Source: G963422275 sp963422275
GTDB taxonomy: Bacteria; Pseudomonadota; Alphaproteobacteria; Rhodobacterales; Rhodobacteraceae
NCBI GenBank assembly: GCA_963422275.1
Contig: OY729418.1
Coordinates: 3,906,001 to 3,970,000, forward strand
Length of the DNA stretch: 64,000 bases
Direction: 5' to 3'
In this document: piece by piece, positions 16,960 to 26,503 of the stretch
Numbering within the stretch: the stretch's first letter is position 1
Layout: the number at the start of each line of letters is the position of its first letter
Translations under genes and position numbers: made by a program
Notes under the pieces: model-generated
What the model saw: the letters and a program-made list of their open reading frames with translations, nothing else
What the model was told of the DNA's origin: nothing
The model's database searches: none

Positions 16960-17791
16960 GAGCGTTGCGCTTTTGTCCGGTGCTGGAAAACTGCCGCATC
17001 TTGTGCACGATGCCCTTGTGCGAAACGGTGCCAGAGTTTCGCTCGTGGCCCTTGCGGGTACGGAGTTGACTTGGGCAGCGCGGGAACATGTCATAGCAGT
17101 CTCTCTACAAAACTTCCGGGCTACATTCGCTCAATTTGCTACTAATGGCATCACCCACATTGTATTCGCAGGCAGCGTAGAACGCCCCGCTGCATCAGAT
17201 TCGCTCGACAATCATAGCAAACGCGAAGTCGGTTCAATTGATACCGCCGGTGGTGACGATGCCATCTTGCGTTCGACCGTTCGGTTGGTTGAAAGCTGGG
17301 GATTCAAGGTCATTGGGCCACATGAGATACTGCCCGAGTTAGTTGCAAAACCCGGAGTGCTAACTAAGACTCAGCCTTCCGAGCAGGATCGGAGGGATGT
17401 CGTCCGCGCCGAGGAGATTGTACGGGTGCTGGGCTCTGTGGATGTAGGGCAGGCGGCGGTGGTAGCGAACTTGATCTGCATTGCCGTCGAGACTGTTGCA
17501 GGAACCAATGCCATGCTGTCGGGGGCCGCAGGCGTGCTGAGTCGCTATCGCCCAGCACCTGGCACCGCTGTCGGAGTGATGTTCAAGGCGCCGAAACCAA
17601 ACCAAGAGATCAGAGTTGACATGCCTGTTATCGGTCCAGACACGATTTTGCAGGCGGCGGCGGTAAATATTAGGGGTGTCGCAATCGAGGCCGGCGGGGT
17701 GATGATCTTGGAACAGGATCGAATCGTTCAAAGCGCGAATGCCAACAACATTTTTGTCTGGTCTCGAATCCGGCCAAATTCAGCAAATTGA
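16937..17791 (+). CDS. lpxI: UDP-2,3-diacylglucosamine diphosphatase LpxI
   Basis: Makes lipid X from UDP-diacyl-glucosamine; the alphaproteobacterial replacement for LpxH. 284 residues, N-terminal GAGKLPHLV, central conserved region, and a C-terminal domain with VMFKAPKPNQExRVDMPVIG as in the LpxI (DUF1009) family. The start overlaps the lpxA end by 23 nt. The stop TGA overlaps the lpxB TTG start (TTGA). Tight coupling of lpxA-lpxI-lpxB is normal in alphaproteobacteria. Confidence 0.93.
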   Translation: MPAPIRDKSVALLSGAGKLPHLVHDALVRNGARVSLVALAGTELTWAAREHVIAVSLQNFRATFAQFATNGITHIVFAGSVERPAASDSLDNHSKREVGSIDTAGGDDAILRSTVRLVESWGFKVIGPHEILPELVAKPGVLTKTQPSEQDRRDVVRAEEIVRVLGSVDVGQAAVVANLICIAVETVAGTNAMLSGAAGVLSRYRPAPGTAVGVMFKAPKPNQEIRVDMPVIGPDTILQAAAVNIRGVAIEAGGVMILEQDRIVQSANANNIFVWSRIRPNSAN

Positions 17792-18966
17792 GCGAAAGGT
17801 GTTTTTTTGTCGTTGCCGGAGAACCATCGGGCGATGCACTTGGCGGAGCGTTGCTGGCTAGTCTGAAAATGCTTGAGCCTGCCTCGAAGTTTCGTGGGAT
17901 TGGAGGGCCCGAGATGGAAGCTGTCGGCTTGAATAGCATTTTCCCATATCAGGAAATCTCTCTCATGGGAATTGCCGAGGTTATTCCCAAAATTCCAAAA
18001 ATGCTTAAGCTGATACGAGAAACGGCGGCGGCTGTCGTTGCCGATCCCCCAGATGCCTTTGTCTCCATCGACAGTCCGGATTTCTGCCTCCGTGTAGCTC
18101 GCAAGATCAAGGATGCAAGAATGGACATCCCGATCATTCACTACGTTTCCCCGACAGTTTGGGCATGGCGAGCTAGACGTACGGCAAAGATCGCCTCATC
18201 AGTTGATCGGGTTCTAGCCTTGTACCCATTCGAACCAGAGCACCTCCTAAGTGCCGGTGTCGATTGCACATTTGTTGGACATCCGATCGTAACGGAACTC
18301 CAAGCTTCCGACAACGAAGCGGAGCAACTCCGCTTTGATCTTGGAATCGGACAAGACAACTTCACCATCTTGGCGCTGCCAGGTTCAAGAGCGTCTGAAG
18401 TAAAATTGCTCGCGCCAAGATTTGCTGATGCACTTGCCATGCTAATGAAGAAAATACCAGAATTTCGAATCGTGGTGTATGCGGCCGACCCGGTAGTTGA
18501 ACTTTTGGAAGAAAGTGTTCCCCGTTGGCAAGGAGACGTTATACTGCTTTCATCCCGTGGCAAGACCCGCACCGAAGCAATTAGGACTAAAAAGGCGCTG
18601 TTTAAGACCTCGAATCTAGCCTTGGCAGCGTCGGGAACGGTGTCCCTTGAATTGGCAGCCGCCGGAACACCGATGGTGATTGCCTATGACATGAGCTGGC
18701 TGTCGCGGACGCTGATTGCGAAATTGCTAACGGTAGACACGGTCACGCTTGTCAATCTAATTTCCGGAACGCGAATTGTTCCCGAACTTCTAGGAGCGGA
18801 TTGTCGCCCCAAACTGATTTGCGATGTAGTTGAGCATCTCGCGACAAACACTGCTCAACGCGAGGAGCAAAAAACTGCCTTTGCCAAGACCATGAAATTA
18901 CTCGGATTGAATGCAGAAAAGCCTGCTGACCGCGCAGCGCGTGCCGTGTTGGAGATGCTCCGATGA
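17788..18966 (+). CDS. lpxB: lipid-A-disaccharide synthase LpxB
   Basis: Glycosyltransferase joining lipid X and UDP-diacyl-glucosamine at the inner membrane. 392 residues. Markers are AGEPSGDALGGAL, GIGGPEM, the conserved VSPTVWAWRARR segment, LPGSRASEV and AASGTVSLELA. It starts with TTG in a TTGA overlap with the lpxI stop; no ATG is available nearby. Last gene of the envelope block. Confidence 0.95.
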   Translation: MSERCFFVVAGEPSGDALGGALLASLKMLEPASKFRGIGGPEMEAVGLNSIFPYQEISLMGIAEVIPKIPKMLKLIRETAAAVVADPPDAFVSIDSPDFCLRVARKIKDARMDIPIIHYVSPTVWAWRARRTAKIASSVDRVLALYPFEPEHLLSAGVDCTFVGHPIVTELQASDNEAEQLRFDLGIGQDNFTILALPGSRASEVKLLAPRFADALAMLMKKIPEFRIVVYAADPVVELLEESVPRWQGDVILLSSRGKTRTEAIRTKKALFKTSNLALAASGTVSLELAAAGTPMVIAYDMSWLSRTLIAKLLTVDTVTLVNLISGTRIVPELLGADCRPKLICDVVEHLATNTAQREEQKTAFAKTMKLLGLNAEKPADRAARAVLEMLR

Positions 18967-19164
18967 CAACTATATGTGTATTCCTAGTAGATTTGAGGAG
19001 TCGAATCACGCAGACACGGCCCGCTTTCAGCTTCGTAGTTCGATCCTTGATTACTTGCCTCGGCCCGCAAGCATTGCAACGTAATTGGCGAATTTCGAAG
19101 CGGCCCGGTTGCTATCGTCATCAAGGGATCAAGCGCAATGTAGGTTCAATTCAACCGTGAAAGC

Positions 19165-21996
19165 ATGAATTTCGAGACCGGAATCTCCAATACACCTTAT
19201 CCTTACAGACCCGAGTTCGTGTCTCTGGTACCGGAAAGGGTCGCCGTTGAATATCCGGCGTTTTCCGAGCTTGTGAATAACGCAGCAAGCTGCAGCATGC
19301 ACCTTAGAGGTGCGATCGAGCAGGATCTAGATTGGGTGCTAGGCTTGGCCGCCAAGAACCCGGCAGATGAATTCTTGAAGATTGTTTCTGATCTCGGTGT
19401 GCCGACCATGCCCGCCGTTGCCACGAATCTTCGCAAAGCAAAAAAAAGAGGTTCAATCCTTATCGCTCTCGCAGACCTTGGCGGGGTTTGGCAGCTCGAT
19501 GTGGTAATGGCTGCCCTGACGCGATTCGCAGACTGTGCAGTTCAGCACTTGCTCGCAAGCCTAGTGAAAAAGGCAATAGGTGACGGAAACTTGCCTGACC
19601 GCGATGGCAACGGAGACACTGAAGCCAGTGGGCTTGTTGCACTTGCAATGGGCAAAATGGGTGCGAACGAACTGAATTACTCGTCTGACATCGATCTGAT
19701 CATGTTATTTGACGGTGACCGATACAAGAAGGATGACTTCACGCGGGCCCAACGAGCGTTGATTGGCGTCACCCGCCGGTTTTCGTCAACAATGAGCCGC
19801 AAAACGAGCGACGGGTACATATTTCGTTGTGACCTGAGACTGAGGCCCGACCCGCTCGTCACTCAGGTTTGCATGTCAATCGACGCAGCCGAACGCTATT
19901 ATGAAAGTCACGGAAGAACTTGGGAAAGGGCCGCCTACATCAAGGCAAGGCCCTGTGCGGGAGACATCGAGGCAGGCGCAAGCTTCATACGAACACTCAC
20001 ACCCTTTATTTGGCGCCGTAACCTAGACTATGCAGCGGTTCAAGATGCGCGGAACATGCAAAGCCTCATAAAAGAGAGCAAAGGGTTACGGGGACCAATT
20101 TCATTTTCGGGGCACAACATAAAGCTTGGACGTGGCGGAATTCGAGAGATAGAATTTCTAGTTCAAACAATTCAAATCATCGCCGGGGGTAAAGATCCGG
20201 ATCTGCGAGTCGCTTCGACCCTTGATGGACTGGTAGCGTTGCGCCTCAAGAATTGGATTGACAGTGATACCGAACGAAAGCTGAAGAAATCCTATAAATA
20301 CCTCCGTTGGCTTGAAAACCGTCTTCAGATGATCAGAGATGCCCAAACTCACAGCCTGCCCAAATCACGTCAAGAAATCGAGAGACTTGCATGCCTCTGC
20401 GGCGAGCATGATTCAGCCGCGCTCCGTGAACAAGTTGTGTCAGTCCTGAAGAATGTCAACATCGCGACCGAAAGATTCTACTCGGCAAAATTCCCGTCGC
20501 GTGACAAAAGTTCAGATTTCAAATTTACAAAATTCGAAAAAGATTTCTGCGACTTTTGGCGTTATCTTCCCATATTACGCAATGATCGCGCCAAGGAGAT
20601 TTTTGCCCGAATAATTCCGGAAATTCTGCTGCAATTGCGGCGGGCCTCGGAGCCGCGAGAGGCGCTTTCCCAATTCGATGAATTCATCAGGAAACTGCCT
20701 GCCGGCATTCAGCTATTTTCAATGTTCGAGGCCAACCCAAAGCTGATCTCGCTCTTGACAGACATATGTGCGACAGTACCAGATTTGGCGAAATATCTTT
20801 CGTGCAACGCCCAGGTTTTTGAAGCTGTAATCGACAGAAATTTTTTTGCGCCCGTCCCAAATGTGGACACGCTTACATTGGAATCCGTTCAGACAGCCGC
20901 GAGGTTCGAGTCATTCGAAGAAAAAATCATGGCATCGCGGCTTTGGGCGAAAGAGCAGCATTTTCGAATCGGCGTCCAACACCTTCGCGGCCTTTCGCGC
21001 TGGTACGAGGCAGCAGCCTCATATTCTGATCTCGCTCAGGCTACATTGGCTACGCTATTGCCAATCGCGATCGATCATGTGGCTCAACGCCATGGGATGG
21101 AAGATATAGGGGATGTGGCGATTCTAGCACTTGATTCGCTTGGGGCCGGCACTCTCACTTCCAAGTCGGGGTTGAACTTCATTTTACTCTACAGTTCGCA
21201 ACCCGAAGACGAACTTCGACTTGAAGGCAAGGTTGCTCCTCCAATTCTGTACGCGCAAGTGACACGCACATTGGTCACAGCCCTAACATCGAAAATTAAA
21301 GAGGGACAACTTTACAAGATCAGTGACCGGATTCGTCCGTCAGGGAAGACGGGATTGGTTGCAACGTCAGTGACTGCATTCAAGGCATACCAGATCGAAC
21401 GGGCAGGGACTTGGGAGCACCTCGCGCTAACTCGCTCAAGAGTGATCGCTGGTCCTGACAGGATTGCGCGTTGGATCGAGCAGGTTCGTTGTGAAATCAT
21501 CTCGCGGGAGATTTCAAGCGCCAAACTTGCGCAGGACATTTGCGCTTTGCGGCGTGAATTCGTCGATCGCCCTATCTCCACACGAGTTTCAGACGACTGG
21601 GAACTCAGGCTGGGTCGCGGCAAACTGGTTGATATAGAGGGATTTTTGCAAGCAGGCGCACTTCTTATGGGGTCTCGCTCCACAACAATTAATGAGCATC
21701 TTGGCGCAACCTTGTCCATCGGGTGGATTACGAAGGGTCAAGCGGAGGTGCTTCATGCGACCTACAGGTTGCTTCGGGCCGTGTTGCAAGTGGCGCGACT
21801 TACTGCGAATGGTCGTTTCAATCCGTATCGGATTGGAACCGGTGCGGCGGACTTTCTGCTCAGGGAGACAAGCGAAAAGGATTTGGCAGCCCTCCAGAAA
21901 CGCATTCGAGACTCCAGCGCTGAGTGCGATTCCATCATATCATTCGCGCTTTCCGAAATTCCTCACCGCTTGGCAAGCGGGATCACTTGGAATTGA
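19165..21996 (+). CDS. GlnE paralogue with intact N-terminal but degenerate C-terminal nucleotidyltransferase site
   Basis: 943 residues with the two-domain layout of glutamine synthetase adenylyltransferase/deadenylylase. The N-terminal (deadenylylating, AR) site is intact: GKMGANELNYSSDID with Asp175 and Asp177, and RCDLRLRPDP with Asp223. In the C-terminal (adenylylating, AT) site the same positions have changed. The DxD is Gly669-Leu-Asn671 (KSGLNFILLY) and the third Asp is Ser720 (YKISDRIRPSGK). So this paralogue could at most remove AMP, or act as a nitrogen-signal sensor. A complete GlnE is encoded at 53990-57028. Weak RBS (GAAAG). The product overlaps a small gene downstream. Confidence 0.85.
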   Translation: MNFETGISNTPYPYRPEFVSLVPERVAVEYPAFSELVNNAASCSMHLRGAIEQDLDWVLGLAAKNPADEFLKIVSDLGVPTMPAVATNLRKAKKRGSILIALADLGGVWQLDVVMAALTRFADCAVQHLLASLVKKAIGDGNLPDRDGNGDTEASGLVALAMGKMGANELNYSSDIDLIMLFDGDRYKKDDFTRAQRALIGVTRRFSSTMSRKTSDGYIFRCDLRLRPDPLVTQVCMSIDAAERYYESHGRTWERAAYIKARPCAGDIEAGASFIRTLTPFIWRRNLDYAAVQDARNMQSLIKESKGLRGPISFSGHNIKLGRGGIREIEFLVQTIQIIAGGKDPDLRVASTLDGLVALRLKNWIDSDTERKLKKSYKYLRWLENRLQMIRDAQTHSLPKSRQEIERLACLCGEHDSAALREQVVSVLKNVNIATERFYSAKFPSRDKSSDFKFTKFEKDFCDFWRYLPILRNDRAKEIFARIIPEILLQLRRASEPREALSQFDEFIRKLPAGIQLFSMFEANPKLISLLTDICATVPDLAKYLSCNAQVFEAVIDRNFFAPVPNVDTLTLESVQTAARFESFEEKIMASRLWAKEQHFRIGVQHLRGLSRWYEAAASYSDLAQATLATLLPIAIDHVAQRHGMEDIGDVAILALDSLGAGTLTSKSGLNFILLYSSQPEDELRLEGKVAPPILYAQVTRTLVTALTSKIKEGQLYKISDRIRPSGKTGLVATSVTAFKAYQIERAGTWEHLALTRSRVIAGPDRIARWIEQVRCEIISREISSAKLAQDICALRREFVDRPISTRVSDDWELRLGRGKLVDIEGFLQAGALLMGSRSTTINEHLGATLSIGWITKGQAEVLHATYRLLRAVLQVARLTANGRFNPYRIGTGAADFLLRETSEKDLAALQKRIRDSSAECDSIISFALSEIPHRLASGITWN

Positions 21997-22265
21997 AAAA
22001 GTTCGAACATCCTTCAGACCCTCGGGGACTAATATGCGAAGCATACCGCATCCCCTATATTAACGAAAAGGACTGCAGGACAATCTTGCTTGACTGGGCC
22101 CTAGGGATCGATGACGGAACTGACCCAGCGGAGTTGCTTCCCGGGCTGCATCGTCACTACGCCTTGTCGCATCCGGATCATCCTATGACGACCCTGATTG
22201 AAGAGGGCCTGGAAGAAATGCGCCCGACCGCAAAGCGAGGCCGTTTCTCGAAACGGCGCAAGTAG
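21993..22265 (+). CDS. conserved small protein coupled to the glnE paralogue
   Basis: 90 residues from a TTG that overlaps the glnE-paralogue stop (TTGA at 21993-21996); the frame stays open further upstream but inside glnE. The sequence (KKFEHPSDPRG ... CRTILLDWALGI ... HPDHPMTTLIEEGLE, basic tail) looks like a small soluble helical protein. I have a general impression of similar uncharacterised proteins in Rhodobacteraceae but no function to offer. Translational coupling suggests a link to nitrogen control. Near the end, the DNA has an 8-bp hairpin (22240-22257). Confidence 0.6.
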   Translation: MKKFEHPSDPRGLICEAYRIPYINEKDCRTILLDWALGIDDGTDPAELLPGLHRHYALSHPDHPMTTLIEEGLEEMRPTAKRGRFSKRRK

Positions 22266-22286
22266 AAAGCCAAATCCCTGTTGGCG

Positions 22287-23582
22287 TCAGCGCTCTTCGA
22301 TTGGAACGAATACTCTGTTGACTGGACCGGTGTATTTCTGTCGTGGCCGACCAATCTTCTGGGTTGGGTCTGCAATCATCTCCTTCCATTGCGAAATCCA
22401 GCCGACGGTCCGCGACAGGGCGAAGATAGGCGTGAACATGTCGGTCGGAAATCCGATCGCGTCGAGTATTATTCCGGAATAGAAATCTACGTTAGGATAC
22501 AAGTTCCGACTTCGGAAATAGTCGTCCTCAAGTGCAATGCGTTCCAACTCCTTTGCGACCCGAAGGGTTGGTCGGTTGTTGCTTTCAATCAAATCGAGAA
22601 CCTCGTCGGCCGAATCTTTCATAACCCGGGCTCGAGGATCAAAATTCTTGTAAACTCGATGCCCAAATCCCATTAGCCGAAATGGATCCTTCCGATTTTT
22701 GGCGCGCCTGATAAACTCAGGAATTCTGTCCACTGTTCCGATTTCCCGAAGCATTTCAAGGCATGCCTGATTTGCCCCGCCGTGGGCAGGTCCCCAGAGG
22801 CATGCAATCCCGGCAGCTATGCAGGCGAATGGATTCGCGCCTGATGAACCTGCCAGCCTTACGGTAGACGTTGACGCGTTCTGCTCGTGGTCTGCATGAA
22901 GCAGAAAAATGCGATCCATGGCTCTGTTGATCGGTTCCTGCTCTTGGTAGTCTTCCGTCGGTACCGAAAAGCACATGCGAAGGAAGTTCGCCGCGTAGCG
23001 AGACTTATTACAAGGATACATGAATGGCTGCCCAACCGAATACTTGTATGCCATTGCCACAATAGTCGGAAGCTTCGCGATCATGCGAATTGAAGCTATC
23101 TCCCTTTGGATAGGATCGTTAATATCCGTTGAATCATGATAGAAGGCCGACATCGCTCCCATGACACCGGTAATGATCGCCATAGGATGAGCATCCCGCC
23201 TGAACCCGCGAAAGAAATTAATCATCTGCTCATGTACCATCGTATGGTACGTAACGCGGTTCTCAAAATCCTCCATCTGTTCCCTTATCGGCAATTCGCC
23301 GTAGAGAAGCAGGTAACAAACCTCCAAGAAATGTGAATGCACGGCAAGCTGCTCGATTGGGTACCCACGATATTGCAACACCCCCCGTTCTCCATCAATA
23401 AAGGTAATTGAGGATTGGCAAGATGCCGTGGATGTGAAACCAGGGTCGTATGTGAACATCCCTGCCTCGCTATAGAGTTCGCGAATGTCAATCACGTCCG
23501 GTCCCAAGCTCGGTGATTCAATTGGAAGATCCAGTTCCTGTCCGCGAATACTTAGCTTTGCAGTCTTCGATACTGTGTGCAC
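22287..23582 (-). CDS. gltA: citrate synthase GltA (type II)
   Basis: Condenses oxaloacetate and acetyl-CoA, TCA cycle entry. 431 residues, the size of hexameric Gram-negative type II enzymes. The catalytic His of WGPAHGGANQA, the His of MGFGHRVYKN and the Asp of NVDFYSGIILDAIG are present. It starts with GTG at 23582 behind AAAGGAG. A gap of about 600 bases separates it from gltX. Confidence 0.95.
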   Translation of the reverse strand: MHTVSKTAKLSIRGQELDLPIESPSLGPDVIDIRELYSEAGMFTYDPGFTSTASCQSSITFIDGERGVLQYRGYPIEQLAVHSHFLEVCYLLLYGELPIREQMEDFENRVTYHTMVHEQMINFFRGFRRDAHPMAIITGVMGAMSAFYHDSTDINDPIQREIASIRMIAKLPTIVAMAYKYSVGQPFMYPCNKSRYAANFLRMCFSVPTEDYQEQEPINRAMDRIFLLHADHEQNASTSTVRLAGSSGANPFACIAAGIACLWGPAHGGANQACLEMLREIGTVDRIPEFIRRAKNRKDPFRLMGFGHRVYKNFDPRARVMKDSADEVLDLIESNNRPTLRVAKELERIALEDDYFRSRNLYPNVDFYSGIILDAIGFPTDMFTPIFALSRTVGWISQWKEMIADPTQKIGRPRQKYTGPVNRVFVPIEER

Positions 23583-24177
23583 ATTGTCTCCTTTCTGACT
23601 TCGGTGATTCTGTGTTGAAGCTTGGTACAGTTGCCCGTTATCGGTTCAGGGTCGACACTTAAGTCACCCACTCGCCGGCAAGTTTGGTTATTCATGTTCT
23701 TGGCCGCCATCCGGCGACTAGCGCTTCGGAAGTCCAAAGTGGACGCACCGGACTTTGCATTCACAATGCCACGCCAGACTCGCGATCATGCAGATCTGGT
23801 CCGAAACTTGAGCATTGCCAAATGCAAGTAAAGACTAACACCTGATAGATGTGTCGTCAATTTCGTTTTCAATCAAATTATGCGCGGGCAGTGATTGAGA
23901 AATGCAAGATTGTTGCGAAATGCGACCCTTCGGCTATGGACAGGTTGCACTGAAAGGTCTGCAAGCGCTTGCCAACCCTAGTGGTCGACTGCACGGCGGG
24001 CCGTATGCTTGCCAACAAGGGACTGTCGAGGCACGGCCAATTGCGCCTGCTTCACCGAAGCAGGGGTACATTAGTCGAGAATCATGTTCCAAGCGCCCCG
24101 GAGACGTCCTATGTCCCGGCACCGCCGCCGGTTCAACCGGCTGGCGTCGCGACGCACTATTTGCCGAATCACAATGT
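23583..24177. other. gltA-gltX gap: remnants only
   Basis: No gene recognised. The stretch should contain the gltA promoter close to 23600-23650. From about 23906 it holds a diverged copy of the 17-base end motif (AAGATTGTTGCGAAATG). From about 23975 it holds a roughly 100-base fragment related to decayed element D1 (the ADKGLSS-type segment also seen near 13875, 33470 and 44370). Confidence 0.45.
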
Positions 24178-25635
24178 TCAAGCCTTGCGGTTGAGACCTC
24201 TCAAGGTGTCAGAAATCCTTCCAACACATTCGTCTCGTTCAAGTATCTCCAGCATTTCAAGCACTCCGAGCGAAACCGTAGATCCAGCAATCGACAATCG
24301 AATAGCCATAAACACGTCCTTGACCGCCACCTTCTCTTCATCCGCAACTATCTTGATATTCAGACTCAACTCGTTGCGGCACCAAGACTCCGCACCAGAA
24401 AATTTTGTTTCAATGCGCTTGAGAATTCGAAAAGCTTGTGTGGTCAATTTCTCCTTCCCTTCATCGCTAATCGAAATGGGTCGAGATTGCGTAACAAAAT
24501 CCAGCCGTCTCGATAGGTGGATTAGGTCCTTTGCGGTAGTCCGTGCTTCATCTAGGGCGCGATCAAACCCGTCTGGTAGTTCATCTGGTAGAGATGGGAA
24601 ATCTGGAGTGCATTCTCGGAAACGGCGCAACTCTTGTTTGAGCTGAGGTCCATTCAGCAGGCGACTGTTGTTGATGTGCTTGGACGTTATCCATTTGAGC
24701 TTCTTCCTATTCAACCGTGCCGACGACTTTCGAAATCCTTCGAGACCCCTGTTTCGGAACCATTCTAATGCGTCGCCCGTGGTGAATTCTTCTTTATCGC
24801 CGTGGCGCCAGCCTAGAAGAAGCAGATAATTGCGCATTGCAGAAACGGGGATTCCCTGTCTCAGGTAGTCTTTGTAGCTTGAGGAACCACCTCGCTTGGA
24901 AAGTTTTCGCCCATCTTCATCGTGGATCAATGGAAGATGAGCGAGCTCTGGAAGTTTCCACCCGAATGCTTCGTACAACAGCTTCTGTTTCGGTGTGTTG
25001 ACCAAATGGTCGTCACCGCGAATTAAATCTGTAATTTGGGCGTCGTGATCATCGATAACGACAGAGAAATTATAGGTTGGAGTCCCGTCCCTGCGGAGAA
25101 TGACAAAATCTTCCAAAGATTCATTGTCCCAAGTAATCTTGCCCCTGACCGTGTCGTTAATTTCAGTTTCGCCACTTTGTGGAGTTTTCAGGCGGACCGC
25201 ATAACTCCGTACCGAATGCTTGGGAGGGGACAAATCGCGCCACGGACTCTGGAACAATAGCCGGTGGCCTTCCATTTTTGCCTTAAGTTTCGCGGTCTTT
25301 GCATATTCTTCAAGTTCCTCTGGCGTGCAAAAGCATTTGTACGCCTTTCCTTCTTCGAGCAACTTGCTGGCAAGTTCGCGATGCCTCTCCCAATTGCCAT
25401 GCGATTGAATGGTGATGTCATCCCAGTCGAGATCGAGCCTCTTCAAGCCGCTAAGAATCTCTTTCCCAAATTTCTCGTTGAACCGTTCTCGGTCCGTGTC
25501 TTCAATTCGAATAAAAAAATTACCCTCGTGCGCACGCGCAAACATCCAGTTGAAAAGCGCAGTTCGCGCATTGCCTAAATGAAGCACTCCTGTAGGGGAG
25601 GGTGCAAATCGGGTCCTCACGGGGCGATTGGTCAT
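24178..25635 (-). CDS. gltX: glutamyl-tRNA synthetase GltX
   Basis: Class I synthetase charging tRNA-Glu. 485 residues from ATG 25635; a longer frame upstream is unconserved, and AGAGG lies about 9 nt before the chosen start. The HIGH-type motif is in RFAPSPTGVLHLGNARTALF, the KMSKS-type motif is DGRKLSKRGG. The RIEDTDRERF block confirms glutamate specificity. Confidence 0.95.
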   Translation of the reverse strand: MTNRPVRTRFAPSPTGVLHLGNARTALFNWMFARAHEGNFFIRIEDTDRERFNEKFGKEILSGLKRLDLDWDDITIQSHGNWERHRELASKLLEEGKAYKCFCTPEELEEYAKTAKLKAKMEGHRLLFQSPWRDLSPPKHSVRSYAVRLKTPQSGETEINDTVRGKITWDNESLEDFVILRRDGTPTYNFSVVIDDHDAQITDLIRGDDHLVNTPKQKLLYEAFGWKLPELAHLPLIHDEDGRKLSKRGGSSSYKDYLRQGIPVSAMRNYLLLLGWRHGDKEEFTTGDALEWFRNRGLEGFRKSSARLNRKKLKWITSKHINNSRLLNGPQLKQELRRFRECTPDFPSLPDELPDGFDRALDEARTTAKDLIHLSRRLDFVTQSRPISISDEGKEKLTTQAFRILKRIETKFSGAESWCRNELSLNIKIVADEEKVAVKDVFMAIRLSIAGSTVSLGVLEMLEILERDECVGRISDTLRGLNRKA

Positions 25636-26503
25636 ATTTCGATATGCCTCTTCAGCAACGGGTTCGAGTTCGACTAGTTCGTACCTAACCTGTTTGAAAA
25701 GCACAATCCGATGCAATGGTGGGGTGGCAGTGGGCAAATCTCTCCCAAATTCATAGAAGCCACGCCTGCTTTAACTGACATCCACCGTCAAACTTCAAGG
25801 AAAGAACCTGACATTGCTTATAGATTTTCGATAATGCGCCGGAACTACAACTTAAACTCGACGGTCGAAAATCCTTCGGGGCGAACTTTTTCAGTGGGCG
25901 AGATAACCACAGCTGGCCACCTTATCTTAGCATGCATGTTGCGTCGTCATTCAGTTCCGCGCTCACTATGCAGCAGTGCATTTCCATTGTCGCTTAGTCC
26001 TTGATCTCGTGCGTCTCCGTGCCCCTTCCGATCACCGCCTCAGCCGTGGCTGTCGCGCGCACATCGCTAAGACATTCGATCTAGCCCAATGCCAGACGAG
26101 TCAATGTCAACTAAAGGCCGCGCGGACTGACCGTGTTAAACAGGCCAAAGACCACGGCGCGGCTCGGGATCCTTTGCCCGACCTTCATGAAACGGTGCGG
26201 AAGTGGTTCCTTGCCCCACCCTGCTTCTACATGCCGGCACATTCCTCGCCACCGGAAACGATGCAAAAGAATGCAATAACCGTCATCTCGCGAAGGTCGT
26301 GGCACCGTGGCGTTGCTGCCCTAGGGGCCTTAACCTTTTCAAGAGAAAGGAGAAAATTCTGCATGATGTCTGTCTCTGCGCTGTTGTTTTCAGGTAAATT
26401 GCATCGCCGGTGGGAAAAGGAAAACCGGAATTTTCAAAAGCGATTGCCCTGCTAGCTTGGATGGGAAATTGATGCCTCGGGCCAAAGTCATGTAATGATT
26501 TGA
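25636..26503. other. gap upstream of gltX: no intact gene
   Basis: About 870 bases with no convincing coding frame. Around 26320-26450 a stretch resembles the possible IS110-type remnant at 15447-15600. The rest is unassigned. In many Rhodobacterales this position, between gltX and lexA, holds comEC; I see no trace of ComEC here. Confidence 0.4.

Noticed and set aside
18963..19160. 65-codon frame starting with ATGA on the lpxB stop
   Set aside because: The overlap is attractive, but the sequence shows no domain, has an unusual composition and no ribosome binding site. I regard it as chance.
22240..22257. GCCGTTTC-TC-GAAACGGC hairpin as a terminator between the 90-residue gene and gltA
   Set aside because: It is inside the coding region, has a 2-base loop and no T run; too weak to call.
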